A DNA stretch of 64,000 bases from Nocardioides cremeus (GTDB lineage Bacteria > Actinomycetota > Actinomycetes > Propionibacteriales > Nocardioidaceae): contig NZ_JAULSC010000007.1 in the NCBI RefSeq assembly GCF_030518195.1, positions 110,904-174,903 of the forward strand, read 5' to 3'. The notes beneath the pieces were generated by a model, which was not told the DNA's origin, searched no databases, and saw nothing but the letters and a program-made list of their open reading frames with translations. Position 1 is the first letter of the stretch. Every line of letters starts with the position of its first letter. Shown piece by piece: positions 30,369 through 40,654 of the stretch. Both the position numbers and the translations under genes were made by a program.

Positions 30369-31013
30369 TCAGTAGGTGCCGAGGTACTTCTTCGGCGTGC
30401 CGGGCGGGGGCAGCCGCTGCACCTGCACCGAGCCCATCACCGCCACTCCCTGCACGCGTACGACGGGCGAGTCGGGACCGAGGTCGGCCGGCACCTTGTC
30501 CTTGCCCTGGCCGTAGTCGCCCATCACCGGCGTGCCGTCGACGACGACGTGCACGTGGGCAGGCACCACGACCTTCACCTCGCCCATCACCGCGCTGGCC
30601 TGGATCAGGGTCTCGTGGCTCTCGAGCACCGCCTCGCGCAGGTCGATCAGGACGCTGCCCATCAACGCGAACGCCGTGTGCTGCGCCGGCACCCGCCACA
30701 CGCCCTGGCGCTTGCACTCGCCCATGATCGAGCGCGACGACAGGTGCTCGGGCGCCGGCGGCGGGGTGCCGCCCGGGCGGGGCACGGGTTTGTGCGGCGC
30801 CGGCTCGACGGCGGGCTGCAGGTCGTGCGTGATCGGCACCAGGTCGGCGTACGTCTTGGCCGCCCAGGTGAGGTCGAGGCGCTCCTCCAGCTCGTCGAGG
30901 TCGAGCCGGCCCTCGCCGGCCGCGACGCGCAGCACCTCCGCGACCCGCTCCCGGTCGGCGTGCGACACCCGCATCGACAACGGGTCGGGCGCGCGTCCCT
31001 CCATCTCTCCCAT
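30369..31013 (-). CDS. DUF1707 / LiaF-like C-terminal domain protein
   Basis: A 214-residue protein with an N-terminal DUF1707 domain ([33 protein letters not shown], in two blocks, residues about 14-60). A Pro-rich linker follows, then a beta-repeat domain like the LiaF C-terminus ([27 protein letters not shown], [32 protein letters not shown]). Such proteins occur in cell-envelope stress sensing; no transmembrane segment is visible, so this one is probably cytoplasmic. It is divergent from fumA, with TAACCT 6 nt before its ATG. Confidence 0.82.
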   Translation of the reverse strand: MGEMEGRAPDPLSMRVSHADRERVAEVLRVAAGEGRLDLDELEERLDLTWAAKTYADLVPITHDLQPAVEPAPHKPVPRPGGTPPPAPEHLSSRSIMGECKRQGVWRVPAQHTAFALMGSVLIDLREAVLESHETLIQASAVMGEVKVVVPAHVHVVVDGTPVMGDYGQGKDKVPADLGPDSPVVRVQGVAVMGSVQVQRLPPPGTPKKYLGTY

Positions 31014-31019
31014 GCCCGC

Positions 31020-31025
31020 AGGTTA
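31020..31025 (-). promoter_or_regulatory. -10 box of the DUF1707 gene, leaderless type
   Basis: TAACCT on the minus strand ends 6 nt before the ATG at 31013. Confidence 0.5.
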
Positions 31026-31057
31026 GTGCCGGAGCGCGCGGCGTACCCTGGGCGCTC

Positions 31058-32743
<1,686 letters not shown>

Positions 32744-32745
32744 CG

Positions 32746-32775
32746 CGAGCCGGCCGGTTCGAACCGGCCGACTCG
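32746..32775. terminator. first of two tandem terminator hairpins after fumA
   Basis: CGAGCCGGCCGGTT and AACCGGCCGACTCG pair with one mismatch. The arms end in the GAGCCGG motif shared with the next hairpin and those at 4593 and 22772. Confidence 0.75.
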
Positions 32776-32805
32776 CGAGCCGGCTGGTTCACACCAGCCG
32801 GCTCG
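32776..32805. terminator. second tandem terminator hairpin after fumA
   Basis: CGAGCCGGCTGG and CCAGCCGGCTCG pair perfectly over 12 bp with a 6-nt loop. It directly abuts the first hairpin and the stop of the convergent small gene at 32808. Confidence 0.8.
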
Positions 32806-32807
32806 GG

Positions 32808-33041
32808 TCAGTTCTCGTTGGAGCCGCTGCGGGCGTTGGGGCCGGTGGGGCCCTCGTCGACCCTCCCGCTCTCGCCGTCGGGCTGACCGGCGACCGCCTG
32901 GTCGTCGGAGATCTCCTCCCCGGCCGAGTCCATGCTCTGGATTTCCGAGACCTGGCCGCCCTCGGCCTCGCCGGCCTCGTCGGTGTCGCGCTGCTTGTCG
33001 CGCTTGCGCTCCTGCTCGCGCTCGTGCTGGCCCTGGCTCAC
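32808..33041 (-). CDS. small hydrophilic protein, unknown
   Basis: A 77-residue, strongly charged protein with no hydrophobic segment: an N-terminal Lys/Arg/Glu/Gln-rich part (EREQERKRDKQRDTDE) followed by an acidic, Gly/Asp/Ser-rich part ending in SNEN. It looks intrinsically disordered. I start at the GTG at 33041 because GAGGAGG lies about 7-13 nt upstream, giving a strong ribosome site; a longer frame to 33065 is less likely. It is not recognised as a named family. The good ribosome site, codon pattern and flanking terminators support a real gene. Confidence 0.6.
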   Translation of the reverse strand: MSQGQHEREQERKRDKQRDTDEAGEAEGGQVSEIQSMDSAGEEISDDQAVAGQPDGESGRVDEGPTGPNARSGSNEN

Positions 33042-33149
33042 AGGTCCTCCTCGTGTGGGTGTCACCTCGACGCTAGCCAGGTGGTCCCAGGACCAGCCTC
33101 ACCCCCACGGCGGGCGTGACCCTGCCGCCCGGTCGGGCAGGATGCGTGC

Positions 33150-33848
33150 GTGGACCACGTGGAGATCGCCCGGGCCGAGACCGAGCGCGGAGAACTGGTG
33201 CTCAGCGAGCGCCGGGACGAGAACGCCCCGGCCGCGCTCGAGCTGCGCGTCAACGGCGTCTTCGTGATGGACACCGTCGAGGTCGCCACCGAGCGCGCCC
33301 TGGCCTCCGCGGCGCTCGCCGTCGTGGACGAGCCACGGGCTGTGGTGGTCGGCGGGCTCGGGCTGGGCTACACGATGCACGAGGTGCTCGCCGACTCGCG
33401 GGTCGAGAAGTGCGCGGTGGTCGAGATCGAGGAGTCGCTGGTCGGCTGGATGCGCGACGGCACCGTCCCGCACGGCCCCGCACTGCTCGCCGACGAGCGC
33501 GTCACCGTCGTGGCGGCCGACATCGCGGTGGCGATGGCCGAGGCCCGCCCCGAGACCTACGACCTGGTGCTGCTCGACGTCGACAACGGCCCCGGCTACC
33601 TGGTGCACGAAGGCAACGCCCGGCTCTACGAGCGCGCGTTCCTGCGCACCGTGCGGGCCGCCCTGCGTCCCGGTGGTGCGCTGGTGGTGTGGTCGGCGGC
33701 GGAGGCCCCCGAGCTCGAGTCGGCGCTGGGCTCGGTCTTCGACGAGGTCGACGTACGCCGCCACGACGTGCGGCTGCAGGACCGCGACGAGCAGTACCTG
33801 CTCTACGTCGCCCGCCCGACCCAGGACCCGGCCCAGGACCCGGTCTAG
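33150..33848 (+). CDS. spermidine synthase-like methyltransferase-fold protein
   Basis: A 232-residue Rossmann-fold protein of the spermidine-synthase-like group. AVVVGGLGLGYTMHEVLA is the AdoMet-loop (GGxGxG), VVEIEESLVGWMR the second strand with the acidic ribose-binding residue, and DLVLLDVDNGPGYLVHEG replaces the usual D-x-x-D substrate loop. Length is short for a true SpeE (no N-terminal beta domain), so polyamine synthesis is doubtful; this group is often called fused or truncated spermidine-synthase-like. It overlaps the convergent gene by 4 nt. Confidence 0.7.
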   Translation: MDHVEIARAETERGELVLSERRDENAPAALELRVNGVFVMDTVEVATERALASAALAVVDEPRAVVVGGLGLGYTMHEVLADSRVEKCAVVEIEESLVGWMRDGTVPHGPALLADERVTVVAADIAVAMAEARPETYDLVLLDVDNGPGYLVHEGNARLYERAFLRTVRAALRPGGALVVWSAAEAPELESALGSVFDEVDVRRHDVRLQDRDEQYLLYVARPTQDPAQDPV

Positions 33849-34411
33849 GACCCGGGCCGGGGTGCGCCGGGCGGCGCGGGGTCGGCCGGGTCGTGCCCCT
33901 CGAGCTGTTCGTGGTCGCGCTGGCGCACCGCGATCCTGATCTGCTCGAGGTTGTTGCGCAGCAGGTCGGAGACCAGCTCGTCGGTGCGCGGGTCGGACAG
34001 CATCTCGATCATCACGCGCAGCGTGGTCTCGGTGACCTCGGAGACGATGGTGTCGTAGCCGGGCAGCCGCGAGACCAGGCGCGCGTTGGGGTCCTCGCGG
34101 ACCTTCTCGGCCACCAGCGCCTTGAGCTCGTCGTGGTTCTCGATCAGCGCGTCGGAGATGTTCTTGGTGTAGTGGCCGGTGCGCATCACCGCGGCCACCT
34201 CGTCGAGCACCGTGATCGTCAGCGGCCGCTTGATCAGCTCGAGGCCCTTGAACGCCAGCCGGCTGGCCAGCCGCAGCACCCACGGCCGCCGCATCCCCAT
34301 CCGCACCAGCAGTGCGCCCAGGAGCGCCGCCAGCACCGAGCCGCCGAGCAGCACGGCCACCACGAGCAGCAGCACCTGGAGCGTGCTGAGGTCCTCCAGC
34401 CACTGCGTCAT
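33845..34411 (-). CDS. membrane-anchored protein, unknown
   Basis: A 188-residue protein with one N-terminal transmembrane helix (LLLVVAVLLGGSVLAALLGALLV, residues about 12-34) and a helical, charged cytoplasmic or surface domain. That domain includes RRPWVLRLASRLAFKGLELIKRP, then ENHDELKALVAEKVREDP and SEVTETTLRVMIEML. I start at ATG 34411, preceded by GAGGAAGGG; a TACGGT hexamer further up (near 34453-34457) would give a leader of about 35 nt. No named family recognised. It is divergent from fumC. Confidence 0.6.
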   Translation of the reverse strand: MTQWLEDLSTLQVLLLVVAVLLGGSVLAALLGALLVRMGMRRPWVLRLASRLAFKGLELIKRPLTITVLDEVAAVMRTGHYTKNISDALIENHDELKALVAEKVREDPNARLVSRLPGYDTIVSEVTETTLRVMIEMLSDPRTDELVSDLLRNNLEQIRIAVRQRDHEQLEGHDPADPAPPGAPRPGS

Positions 34412-34487
34412 CGTCGGCCCTTCCTCACCCGTGGTCGCGTCGAGCAGGCCCACCGTAGCGGTGAGGCGCCGCCCCTCAGGCAGTCGC

Positions 34488-34493
34488 TAGCGT
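34488..34493 (+). promoter_or_regulatory. -10 box of fumC, leaderless type
   Basis: TAGCGT ends 6 nt before the fumC ATG at 34500. Confidence 0.5.
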
Positions 34494-34499
34494 GGCCGC

Positions 34500-35909
34500 A
34501 TGAGCGAGCACGCTGAGAGCCAGGCCGGCCGCGAGGTCCGCGTCGAGCACGACTCGATGGGCGAGGTGGAGGTGCCCCGCGACGCGCTGTGGCGCGCCCA
34601 GACGCAGCGGGCGGTGCAGAACTTCCCGATCAGCGGCACCCCGATCGAGCCGGCGCTGGTGCACGCCATCGGCCAGGTCAAGGCCGCCGCGGCGACGGTG
34701 AACGGCGAGCTGGGCATCCTGGAGCCTGCCCAGGCCGAGGCCGTGACCCGCGCGGCCCAGGAGGTCGCGGCCGGCGAGCACGACGACGCCTTCCCCGTCG
34801 ACGTCTTCCAGACCGGGTCGGGCACGTCGTCCAACATGAACGCCAACGAGGTGATCGCCTCCCTCGCGGCCCGCGCCGGCACCGAGGTGCACCCCAACGA
34901 CCACGTCAACGCCAGTCAGTCGAGCAACGACACGTTCCCCACCGCCATCCACGTGGCAGCGACGCTGGCCGTCGTCGACGACCTGCTGCCCGCCCTCGAC
35001 ACGCTGGCCGGCTCCCTCGAGGCGAAGGCCGAGGAGTTCGCCGGCCTGGTGAAGTCGGGCCGCACGCACCTGATGGACGCCACCCCGGTGATGCTCGGCC
35101 AGGAGATGGGCGGGTACGCCGCCACCGTGCGCTACGCCGCCGAGCGGCTGGAGGCCGTGCTCCCCCGGGTCCGGGAGCTGCCCCTGGGCGGCACCGCCGT
35201 CGGCACCGGCATCAACACCCCCGCGGGCTTCGCCGCCCGCGTGATCGAGGTGCTCGGCGAGCGCACCGGCCAGCCGTTCACCGAGGCCCGCAACCACTTC
35301 GAGGCGCAGGGCACCCGCGACTCGCTCGTCGAGCTCAGCGGCGCGCTCAAGACGTACGCCGTCGGCCTGACCAAGATCTGCAACGACCTGCGCTGGATGG
35401 CCTCGGGCCCCACCACGGGGTTGGCCGAGATCCACCTGCCCGACCTGCAGCCGGGGTCGAGCATCATGCCGGGCAAGGTCAACCCGGTGCTGCCCGAGGC
35501 GACGCTGATGGTCTGCTTCCAGGTCGTCGGCAACGACGCCGCGGTGACCGCGGCCGGGGCCAGCGGCTCCTTCGAGCTCAACGTCGCGATGCCGGTCATC
35601 GCCCGCAACGTGCTGGAGTCGGTGCGGCTGCTGGCCGCCTCCTCGCGGGTGCTCGCCGAGCGCACCGTCGACGGCATCACCGCCGACGCCGAGCGGATGC
35701 GCACCTACGCCGAGTCCTCACCCTCGGTGGTCACCCCGCTCAACAAGCACATCGGCTACGAGGAGGCCGCCAAGGTCGCCAAGGCGGCGCTGGCCGAGGG
35801 CCGCACCATCCGCGAGCAGGTGCTGGCGATGGGCTACGTCGAGCGGGGCGACCTCACCGAGGGGCAGCTCGACGCCGCCCTCGACGTGGAGAGCATGACC
35901 CACCCCTGA
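34500..35909 (+). CDS. fumC: class II fumarate hydratase
   Basis: A 469-residue FumC, the iron-independent homotetrameric fumarase. Signature blocks: [65 protein letters not shown] and the superfamily signature [11 protein letters not shown] with the mobile catalytic Ser. The C-terminal domain is complete ([28 protein letters not shown]). Its presence with an Fe-S fumarase 1.8 kb upstream suggests use under iron limitation or oxidative stress, by analogy to enterobacteria. Confidence 0.96.
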   Translation: MSEHAESQAGREVRVEHDSMGEVEVPRDALWRAQTQRAVQNFPISGTPIEPALVHAIGQVKAAAATVNGELGILEPAQAEAVTRAAQEVAAGEHDDAFPVDVFQTGSGTSSNMNANEVIASLAARAGTEVHPNDHVNASQSSNDTFPTAIHVAATLAVVDDLLPALDTLAGSLEAKAEEFAGLVKSGRTHLMDATPVMLGQEMGGYAATVRYAAERLEAVLPRVRELPLGGTAVGTGINTPAGFAARVIEVLGERTGQPFTEARNHFEAQGTRDSLVELSGALKTYAVGLTKICNDLRWMASGPTTGLAEIHLPDLQPGSSIMPGKVNPVLPEATLMVCFQVVGNDAAVTAAGASGSFELNVAMPVIARNVLESVRLLAASSRVLAERTVDGITADAERMRTYAESSPSVVTPLNKHIGYEEAAKVAKAALAEGRTIREQVLAMGYVERGDLTEGQLDAALDVESMTHP

Positions 35910-35913
35910 GCGG

Positions 35914-36402
35914 CTACTCGGGGCCGACGACGAAGAAGGCCACGCCGCCGACGGGGCTCGTGGGCTCCGCGTCGGGCTCGGCGAGCGGCACGCAGGAGTA
36001 GCCGCTCGCGCCCAGCCGGGGGTCGAGCTCGACGCACGCCGAGAGCGGCTCGTCGCGCGAGGCCGGGTCGGCGAGGAGGTAGGTGCCCGCGTCGGGCAGG
36101 TCGACGGGCGGGTCCTCGAGGAAGGCGTCCGCGACCTCGGCCAGCGGCGCGGGCCCGCCGCGGCCGGCGTCGGCCTCCTCCACCCGGTCGTCCAGGGCCG
36201 CTGCGAGGTCCGGGAGCACGGCCTCGGCCCGCTGCCGGTCCACCCGGTCGAGCCCGACCACCCCGCCGAGGCCGAGGGCGAGCAGGAGGAGGCTGCCCAG
36301 GACCAGGGCGAGCCGGTGCCGGCGGCGCCGCCGGGCCCGTTCGCGGGGGTCGTTGCCGACGTCGTACCCCTGCGCGGCCAGGTCGGCGAGCTTCTCGTCC
36401 AC
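35914..36402 (-). CDS. small membrane-anchored protein, unknown
   Basis: A 162-residue protein. A short cytoplasmic start (MDEKLADLAAQGYDVG) and an Arg cluster ([11 protein letters not shown]) precede one transmembrane helix (LALVLGSLLLLALGLGGVVGL). An acidic exterior domain of about 115 residues follows, with two Cys (LSACVELD and GYSCVPLA) that could form a disulfide. No named family recognised. It is convergent with fumC across 4 nt; a short G/C hairpin (35903-35923) covers both stop codons. Confidence 0.55.
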   Translation of the reverse strand: MDEKLADLAAQGYDVGNDPRERARRRRRHRLALVLGSLLLLALGLGGVVGLDRVDRQRAEAVLPDLAAALDDRVEEADAGRGGPAPLAEVADAFLEDPPVDLPDAGTYLLADPASRDEPLSACVELDPRLGASGYSCVPLAEPDAEPTSPVGGVAFFVVGPE

Positions 36403-36437
36403 GCCGCCACACTCTCACGCCGGCGCGGCCCCGAGGC

Positions 36438-36899
36438 TCAACGCAGCGCGACCGGGTCGCCCTCGTAGCGCTGCAGGGCAGCGCGCACCTCGTCGTTCAT
36501 CGGCCACGACGCCTGCGTGGCGTGGTCCCACAGCACCACCGTGGTGGCGGCGACCAGGGCCGGGCCGTGGTCGGCGCGGACCCGCATCTCGGTGGCCACG
36601 GTGAAGGAGGAGCCGCCCACGCGCTGCACCCACAGCCGTAGCAGGAACGGCTGGAAGGCCACGTAGCGCATCTCGGCGTGGTAGTCGACGCGCTGCGAGC
36701 CCACCAGCTCGACGACACCGTCGGGCAGGGCGCCCAGCAGGCCGGGGCGGCGCCCGACGGGCGGCTGCAGCTCGGCGTGGGCGTGGAAGAGGATGCGCGC
36801 CTCGTCGAGGATCCGGATCGCCTCGACGTTGTCGACGTGGCCGCCGAGGTTGATGTCGCGCAGCCGGGCCTGGATCTCGCACTCGAAGACGTCGCTCAC
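36438..36899 (-). CDS. acyl-CoA thioesterase, hotdog family
   Basis: A 153-residue hotdog protein of the 4HBT_2 type. The N-terminal RLRDINLGGHVDNVEAIRIL is the active-site helix segment with the catalytic Asp, followed by the strand blocks SQRVDYHAEMRYVAF, VQRVGGSSFTVATEMR and AATTVVLWDHATQAS. It is a second, distinct copy beside the one at 155-601. Start assumed at 36899. The acyl substrate cannot be told from sequence. Confidence 0.78.
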   Translation of the reverse strand: MSDVFECEIQARLRDINLGGHVDNVEAIRILDEARILFHAHAELQPPVGRRPGLLGALPDGVVELVGSQRVDYHAEMRYVAFQPFLLRLWVQRVGGSSFTVATEMRVRADHGPALVAATTVVLWDHATQASWPMNDEVRAALQRYEGDPVALR

Positions 36900-36924
36900 G
36901 CGGGCATCCTCGCAGCCGGGCGGA

Positions 36925-37587
36925 TCAGTACCAGTTGTTGGCCTGCTTGAAGGACCAGGCGCTGCACGGCGAGCCGTAGGAGTCCTGGATGTAGCCCAGG
37001 CCCCAGCGGATCTGGCTCTCGGCGGAGGTCATGTAGTCGGCCGGCAGGTCGTGCAGCTGCGTCAGCGCCTGCGGGATGCCGTAGGCCGAGGAGGTCGGGT
37101 TGTCGGCGTCGACCTCCCAGTCGCTCTCGCTGACCCACAGGGAGTCGAGGCAGCCGAACTGGTCGGCGGAGAAGCCGTAGTCGTCGAGCAGGGCCCGGCC
37201 GATCTCGCGCGGGTCGGCGTCGGCCAGCCGCTCGGACTGGGTCATCGCCTGGCCGTCGTCGGTCGAGAGCGCGGCCTTCTTGGCCGGGTCGGCCTTCTCG
37301 CGCCGGTCGGTGCGGGAGACGACCGCGTCGTCGCGGCCCTCCAGCGCCGACTCGCGCTCGGCCGCCGAGACGACCTCGGCGGCCAGCGGCACGATCGAGG
37401 CGGGCGACTCGGCGCCGGCGGTGGTGGCCGGGCCACCCATGACCCCGCCGGTGACCGCGGCCCCGGTCGCCCCGACCGCCAGCGTCGACATCACGACGGT
37501 GGAGCGCAGGGCAGCGCGGGGCGCGGCGCTGGCACGGTGGGTCTTGGGGGCGGCGTGCTTGCCGACGTACTTGGGGTTCTTCGACAC
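36925..37587 (-). CDS. secreted lytic transglycosylase-like protein (SLT/APF C-terminal type)
   Basis: A 220-residue exported protein. The N-terminus (VSKNPKYVGKHAAPKTHR) is followed by a hydrophobic signal segment (VVMSTLAVGATGAAVTGGVMG) and a long charged linker. The C-terminal 80 residues form a lysozyme-like domain: FGCLDSLWVSESDWEVDADN (catalytic Glu), SSAYGIPQALTQ, QIRWGLGYIQDSYGSPCSAW and NNWY. This pattern is seen in aggregation-promoting-factor and Rpf-associated lytic transglycosylases. It should remodel peptidoglycan outside the cell. GTG start at 37587. Confidence 0.82.
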   Translation of the reverse strand: MSKNPKYVGKHAAPKTHRASAAPRAALRSTVVMSTLAVGATGAAVTGGVMGGPATTAGAESPASIVPLAAEVVSAAERESALEGRDDAVVSRTDRREKADPAKKAALSTDDGQAMTQSERLADADPREIGRALLDDYGFSADQFGCLDSLWVSESDWEVDADNPTSSAYGIPQALTQLHDLPADYMTSAESQIRWGLGYIQDSYGSPCSAWSFKQANNWY

Positions 37588-37736
37588 AGGGGATGGCTCG
37601 CGATGCTCGAGGACAGGACGCGGCGCCCATCGCGAGCGACGGGGGCCGTCGTGACCTGCTGGGGGAAGGACGAGGTCACGAAACGATCACGGGCCACTGT
37701 GCAGGAGGCGGCGTGCGCACGCAAACCGGACGGGCC

Positions 37737-37777
37737 GACCGGTGGGGCATGTCTCGACCGGACGCGCCCCACCGGTC
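37737..37777 (-). terminator. hairpin downstream of phoH (12-bp stem)
   Basis: GACCGGTGGGGC and GCCCCACCGGTC pair perfectly over 12 bp with a 17-nt loop. Confidence 0.55.
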
Positions 37778-37778
37778 T

Positions 37779-37803
37779 CTGCTGTCCCATGAGGCCACAG
37801 CAG
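37779..37803 (-). terminator. hairpin directly after phoH (7-bp stem)
   Basis: CTGCTGT and ACAGCAG pair perfectly around an 11-nt loop, 9 nt after the phoH stop. Together with the next hairpin it likely ends the phoH transcript. Confidence 0.5.
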
Positions 37804-37812
37804 TCTCAGGAG

Positions 37813-39150
37813 TCAGAGCGTGACGTTCTCCAGCATCTCGGTGACCAGGGCCGCGATGGGCGAGCGCTCGGAACGGGTCAGCGTGACGTGCGCGAAGAGC
37901 GGGTGGCCCTTGAGCTTGTCGATCACCGCCACCACGCCGTCGTGCCGGCCCACCCGCAGGTTGTCGCGCTGCGCCACGTCATGGGTCAGCACCACCTTGG
38001 AGTTGGCCCCGATGCGCGAGAGCACCGTGAGCAGCACGTTGCGCTCCAGCGACTGCGCCTCGTCGACGATCACGAACGCGTCGTGCAGCGAGCGCCCGCG
38101 GATGTGGGTCAGCGGCAGCACCTCGAGCATCCCGCGGTCGAGGATCTCGTCGACCACCTCGCGCGAGGTCATCGCGCCGAGCGTGTCGAAGACGGCCTGC
38201 CCCCAGGGCGACATCTTCTCCGACTCCGAGCCGGGCAGGTAGCCGAGCTCCTGACCGCCGACGGCGAAGAGCGGTCTGAAGACGACGACCTTCTGGTGCT
38301 GGCGACGCTCGAGGACCGCCTCCAGCCCGGCGCACAGTGCCATCGCCGACTTGCCGGTGCCGGCGCGCCCGCCCAGCGACACGATCCCGACGTCGGGGTC
38401 CAGCAGCAGCTCGAGGGCGACCCGCTGCTCGGCCGAGCGGCCGTGGATGCCGAAGGCCTCGCGGTCGCCCCGCACCAGGTGCACCCGCTTGTCGGGGCCG
38501 ACCCGGCCCAGCGCGGTCCCGCGCTCCGAGAGCATCACCAGGCCCTGGTGGCAGGGCAGGTCTCGCGCCTCGTCGAGGTCGATCACGCCCTCGTCGTACA
38601 GCGTGTCGATCTCGGCGGCCGGCACGTCGATCTCGGCCATGCCCGAGTAGCCGGTGTCGGACTCCGAGATCGCCTCGCCGCGGTACTCCTGGGCGTCGAG
38701 GCCCACCGCGGAGGCCTTGATGCGCAGTGGCAGGTCCTTGGAGACGAGCGTGACGTCGGCGCCCTCGTCGGCCAGGTTCTTGGCCACCGCGAGGATGCGC
38801 GTGTCGTTGTCGCCGAGGCGGAAGCCGGAGGGCAGCGCCGTCGGGTCGGTGTGGTTGAGCTCGACGCGCACGCTGCCGCCCTGCTCCCCCACCGGCACCG
38901 GTGTGTCCAGGCGCCCGTGGCTGACCCGGAGCTCGTCGAGACCGCGCAGCGCGGCTCGGGCGAAGTAGCCGAGCTCGGGGTGGTGGCGCTTGCCCTCGAG
39001 CTCGGTGATGACGACGACGGGCAGCACGACCTCGTGCTCCGCGAAGCGCTTGAGCGCCCCCGGGTCGGCCAGCAGGACGCTGGTGTCGAGGACGTAGGTG
39101 CGCGTGGTGTGAAGCGACTGCGGCTGCTGCGACGTGACCTTGGTCGGCAC
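37813..39150 (-). CDS. phoH: PIN domain-PhoH ATPase fusion (PhoH2 type)
   Basis: A 445-residue fusion. The N-terminal PIN ribonuclease domain (residues about 17-150) has [12 protein letters not shown] with the first acidic residue, [21 protein letters not shown] and [13 protein letters not shown]. The C-terminal PhoH helicase-like domain has Walker [18 protein letters not shown] and Walker [14 protein letters not shown], then [11 protein letters not shown]. In mycobacteria PhoH2 is an ATP-dependent RNA-unwinding RNase linked to a small antitoxin (PhoAT). No antitoxin ORF is evident directly upstream; that 600-bp space is filled with repeat elements. The GTG start has GAGGGG upstream. Confidence 0.9.
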   Translation of the reverse strand: MPTKVTSQQPQSLHTTRTYVLDTSVLLADPGALKRFAEHEVVLPVVVITELEGKRHHPELGYFARAALRGLDELRVSHGRLDTPVPVGEQGGSVRVELNHTDPTALPSGFRLGDNDTRILAVAKNLADEGADVTLVSKDLPLRIKASAVGLDAQEYRGEAISESDTGYSGMAEIDVPAAEIDTLYDEGVIDLDEARDLPCHQGLVMLSERGTALGRVGPDKRVHLVRGDREAFGIHGRSAEQRVALELLLDPDVGIVSLGGRAGTGKSAMALCAGLEAVLERRQHQKVVVFRPLFAVGGQELGYLPGSESEKMSPWGQAVFDTLGAMTSREVVDEILDRGMLEVLPLTHIRGRSLHDAFVIVDEAQSLERNVLLTVLSRIGANSKVVLTHDVAQRDNLRVGRHDGVVAVIDKLKGHPLFAHVTLTRSERSPIAALVTEMLENVTL

Positions 39151-39446
39151 GGTTCACCCCTCACGGGTCGCGGCGCGCACTCGTCGCCCCGGCCCTAGTA
39201 CCTGATCTCGGACCGGGAGGGGACCCGACAGCGGGAGTGCCCGCCTCCGTCCGCGCGCCAGGGGCGAACCTGCCGTGCGGTGCAGTCGTGAGTGCTCACG
39301 ATCGGGCCTCCAGGTGCGGCGAGCTTCCCCACTCGCCGTTGCCACGAAAGTACGCCTGCGCGGCGGCGTACCGAAGCAACACGCCGAGAATGGGTGTGGA
39401 GCGAGCGGTGAACACCCGGCGTCGGTCGACCCAGCGAGGGCCCCAT

Positions 39447-39578
39447 CGTTGGTCGAGCAGCGAGGGCCGAAGGCTCGAGCGACGCCGAGACCCCGTGAGC
39501 CCATGGCGTACGGCGAGCACGTCAGCCACCGGGTCTCGGCGACGCTCCTCGCTGGCGCTCGTCACTGCTCGACCAACG
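39447..39578. repeat. 132-bp palindromic dispersed repeat, copy A
   Basis: The ends CGTTGGTCGAGCAG and CTGCTCGACCAACG are perfect 14-bp inverted repeats. Inside are CGCCGAGACCCCG and GGGTCTCGGCGACGC, which pair to extend the stem. Near-identical units lie at 39590, 58567 and 58711. No coding function. Confidence 0.9.
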
Positions 39579-39589
39579 AAAGGCCCCAT

Positions 39590-39719
39590 CGTTGGTCGAG
39601 CAGCGAGGGCCGAAGGCTCGAGCGACGCCGAGACCCCGTGAGCCCATGGCGTAAGGCGAGCACGGAGGTCACCGGGTCTCGACGACGCTCCTCGCTGGCG
39701 CTCGTCACTGCTCGACCAC
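39590..39719. repeat. 132-bp-type palindromic repeat, copy B
   Basis: Begins CGTTGGTCGAGCAG and ends GCTCGACCACCGG; the right end and the central segment (GCGTAAGGCGAGCACGGAGG) differ slightly from copy A. It follows copy A by 11 bp in the same orientation. Confidence 0.88.
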
Positions 39720-39721
39720 CG

Positions 39722-39764
39722 GAGGCGACGCTCCTCGCTGGCGCTCGTCGCTGCTCGACCAACG
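39722..39764. repeat. partial right half of the palindromic repeat, copy C
   Basis: GCGACGCTCCTCGCTGGCGC through CTGCTCGACCAACG is the right arm only, placed just before the uppS stop. It could act as part of a terminator for uppS. The remainder of 39151-39446 shows no gene or clear structure. Confidence 0.8.
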
Positions 39765-39769
39765 ACGGG

Positions 39770-40543
39770 TCAGGTGCCGTGGCGGCGCTCGCGCAGGGCG
39801 TAGGCCCGGATCGCGCGCAGAAAGTCGACGCGGCGGAAGTCGGGCCAGTAGGCCTCGCAGAAGTAGAACTCCGAGCGCGCGCTCTGCCAGAGCAGGAAGC
39901 CGCCGAGGCGCTGCTCGCCGCTGGTGCGGATCACCAGGTCGGGGTCGGGCTGGCCGCGGGTGTAGAGGTGGGAGCCGATCATGTCGACGTCGACGACGGC
40001 GGCGAGCTCCTCCATCGAGGTGCCCTTCTCGGCGTGCTCGAGCAGCAGCGAGCGCACCGCGTCGGCGATCTCGCGACGCCCGCCGTAGGGCACGGCGATG
40101 TTGACGAGCATCCCGTCGACGTCGCGGGTGGCCTCCTGCGCGGCCTTGAGCCGCTCCGCGGTCTCGGCGGGCAGCAGGTCGAGCGCCCCGACGGGGTGCA
40201 GGCGCCAGCGCCGCTGGACCGCGAGCGAGTCGACGGCGTCGGCGATGATCTGCAGCAACGGCTCCAGCTCGCTGGCGGGGCGGTTGAGGTTGTCGGTCGA
40301 GAGCAGCCACAGCGTGACCACCTCGATGCCGACCTCGTCGCACCAGCCCAGCAGCGGCTCGATGTTGGCCGCCCCGGCCCGGTGGCCGTGGGCGGTGTCG
40401 TGCCCGACCGCGCGCGCCCAGCGGCGGTTGCCGTCGAGCATCACCCCGATGTGGCGCGGCAGGTTCTCGGGCAGTCGACGCAGCAGCCGAGCCTCGTACG
40501 CCGGGTAGAGCACCCGCCGCACGCCCCGCTTCCAGTCCGCCAC
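39770..40543 (-). CDS. uppS: isoprenyl (cis-prenyl) diphosphate synthase
   Basis: A 257-residue Z-isoprenyl diphosphate synthase. The active-site Asp is in HIGVMLDGNRRWAR, followed by GHRAGAANIEPLL, LWLLSTDNLNRPASE, VNIAVPYGGRREIADAV and the C-terminal DPDLVIRTSGEQRLGGFLLWQSARSEFYF (in two blocks). It makes polyprenyl diphosphate carriers for the cell wall, or a shorter product as in mycobacterial Rv1086; chain length cannot be told here. The GTG start is supported by TAGCCT 6 nt upstream. It is divergent from the hemolysin III gene. Confidence 0.92.
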   Translation of the reverse strand: MADWKRGVRRVLYPAYEARLLRRLPENLPRHIGVMLDGNRRWARAVGHDTAHGHRAGAANIEPLLGWCDEVGIEVVTLWLLSTDNLNRPASELEPLLQIIADAVDSLAVQRRWRLHPVGALDLLPAETAERLKAAQEATRDVDGMLVNIAVPYGGRREIADAVRSLLLEHAEKGTSMEELAAVVDVDMIGSHLYTRGQPDPDLVIRTSGEQRLGGFLLWQSARSEFYFCEAYWPDFRRVDFLRAIRAYALRERRHGT

Positions 40544-40549
40544 CCGCTC

Positions 40550-40555
40550 AGGCTA
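40550..40555 (-). promoter_or_regulatory. -10 box of uppS, leaderless type
   Basis: TAGCCT on the minus strand ends 6 nt before the GTG at 40543. Confidence 0.5.
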
Positions 40556-40654
40556 AGGCCTGGACGCCGCGACCCGCGCCTGACACGTGATGTTTGCCCC
40601 AGCCTGCCGATCGAGCACCCCACCAGGCGGACTGGACCGGTAGGTTGTGACGGC

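Larger units (their letters stand above)
37588..37812. other. intergenic region between phoH and the transglycosylase gene
   Basis: Holds two phoH-side hairpins (37737-37803, listed separately) and, nearer the transglycosylase gene, CGTGACC/GGTCACG dyad arms at about 37647-37677. On the minus strand GTGATCGTTTCGTGACC is a direct repeat of GTGA(T/C)C with an 11-bp step, the kind of site bound by MtrA-type regulators. No c-di-AMP riboswitch core was found. Confidence 0.3.

Noticed and set aside
32756..32768. tRNA T-loop-like GGTTCGAACC
   Set aside because: It is the tip of a symmetrical terminator hairpin; no acceptor, D or anticodon stem can be formed around it.
37588..37812. c-di-AMP (ydaO) riboswitch upstream of the transglycosylase gene
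   Set aside because: Such riboswitches often precede actinobacterial cell-wall hydrolase genes, but the conserved core sequences are absent; only simple hairpins are seen.
39151..39769. small antitoxin gene (phoAT-like) upstream of phoH
   Set aside because: No short frame with a ribosome site overlaps the phoH start; the region is filled with repeat elements.
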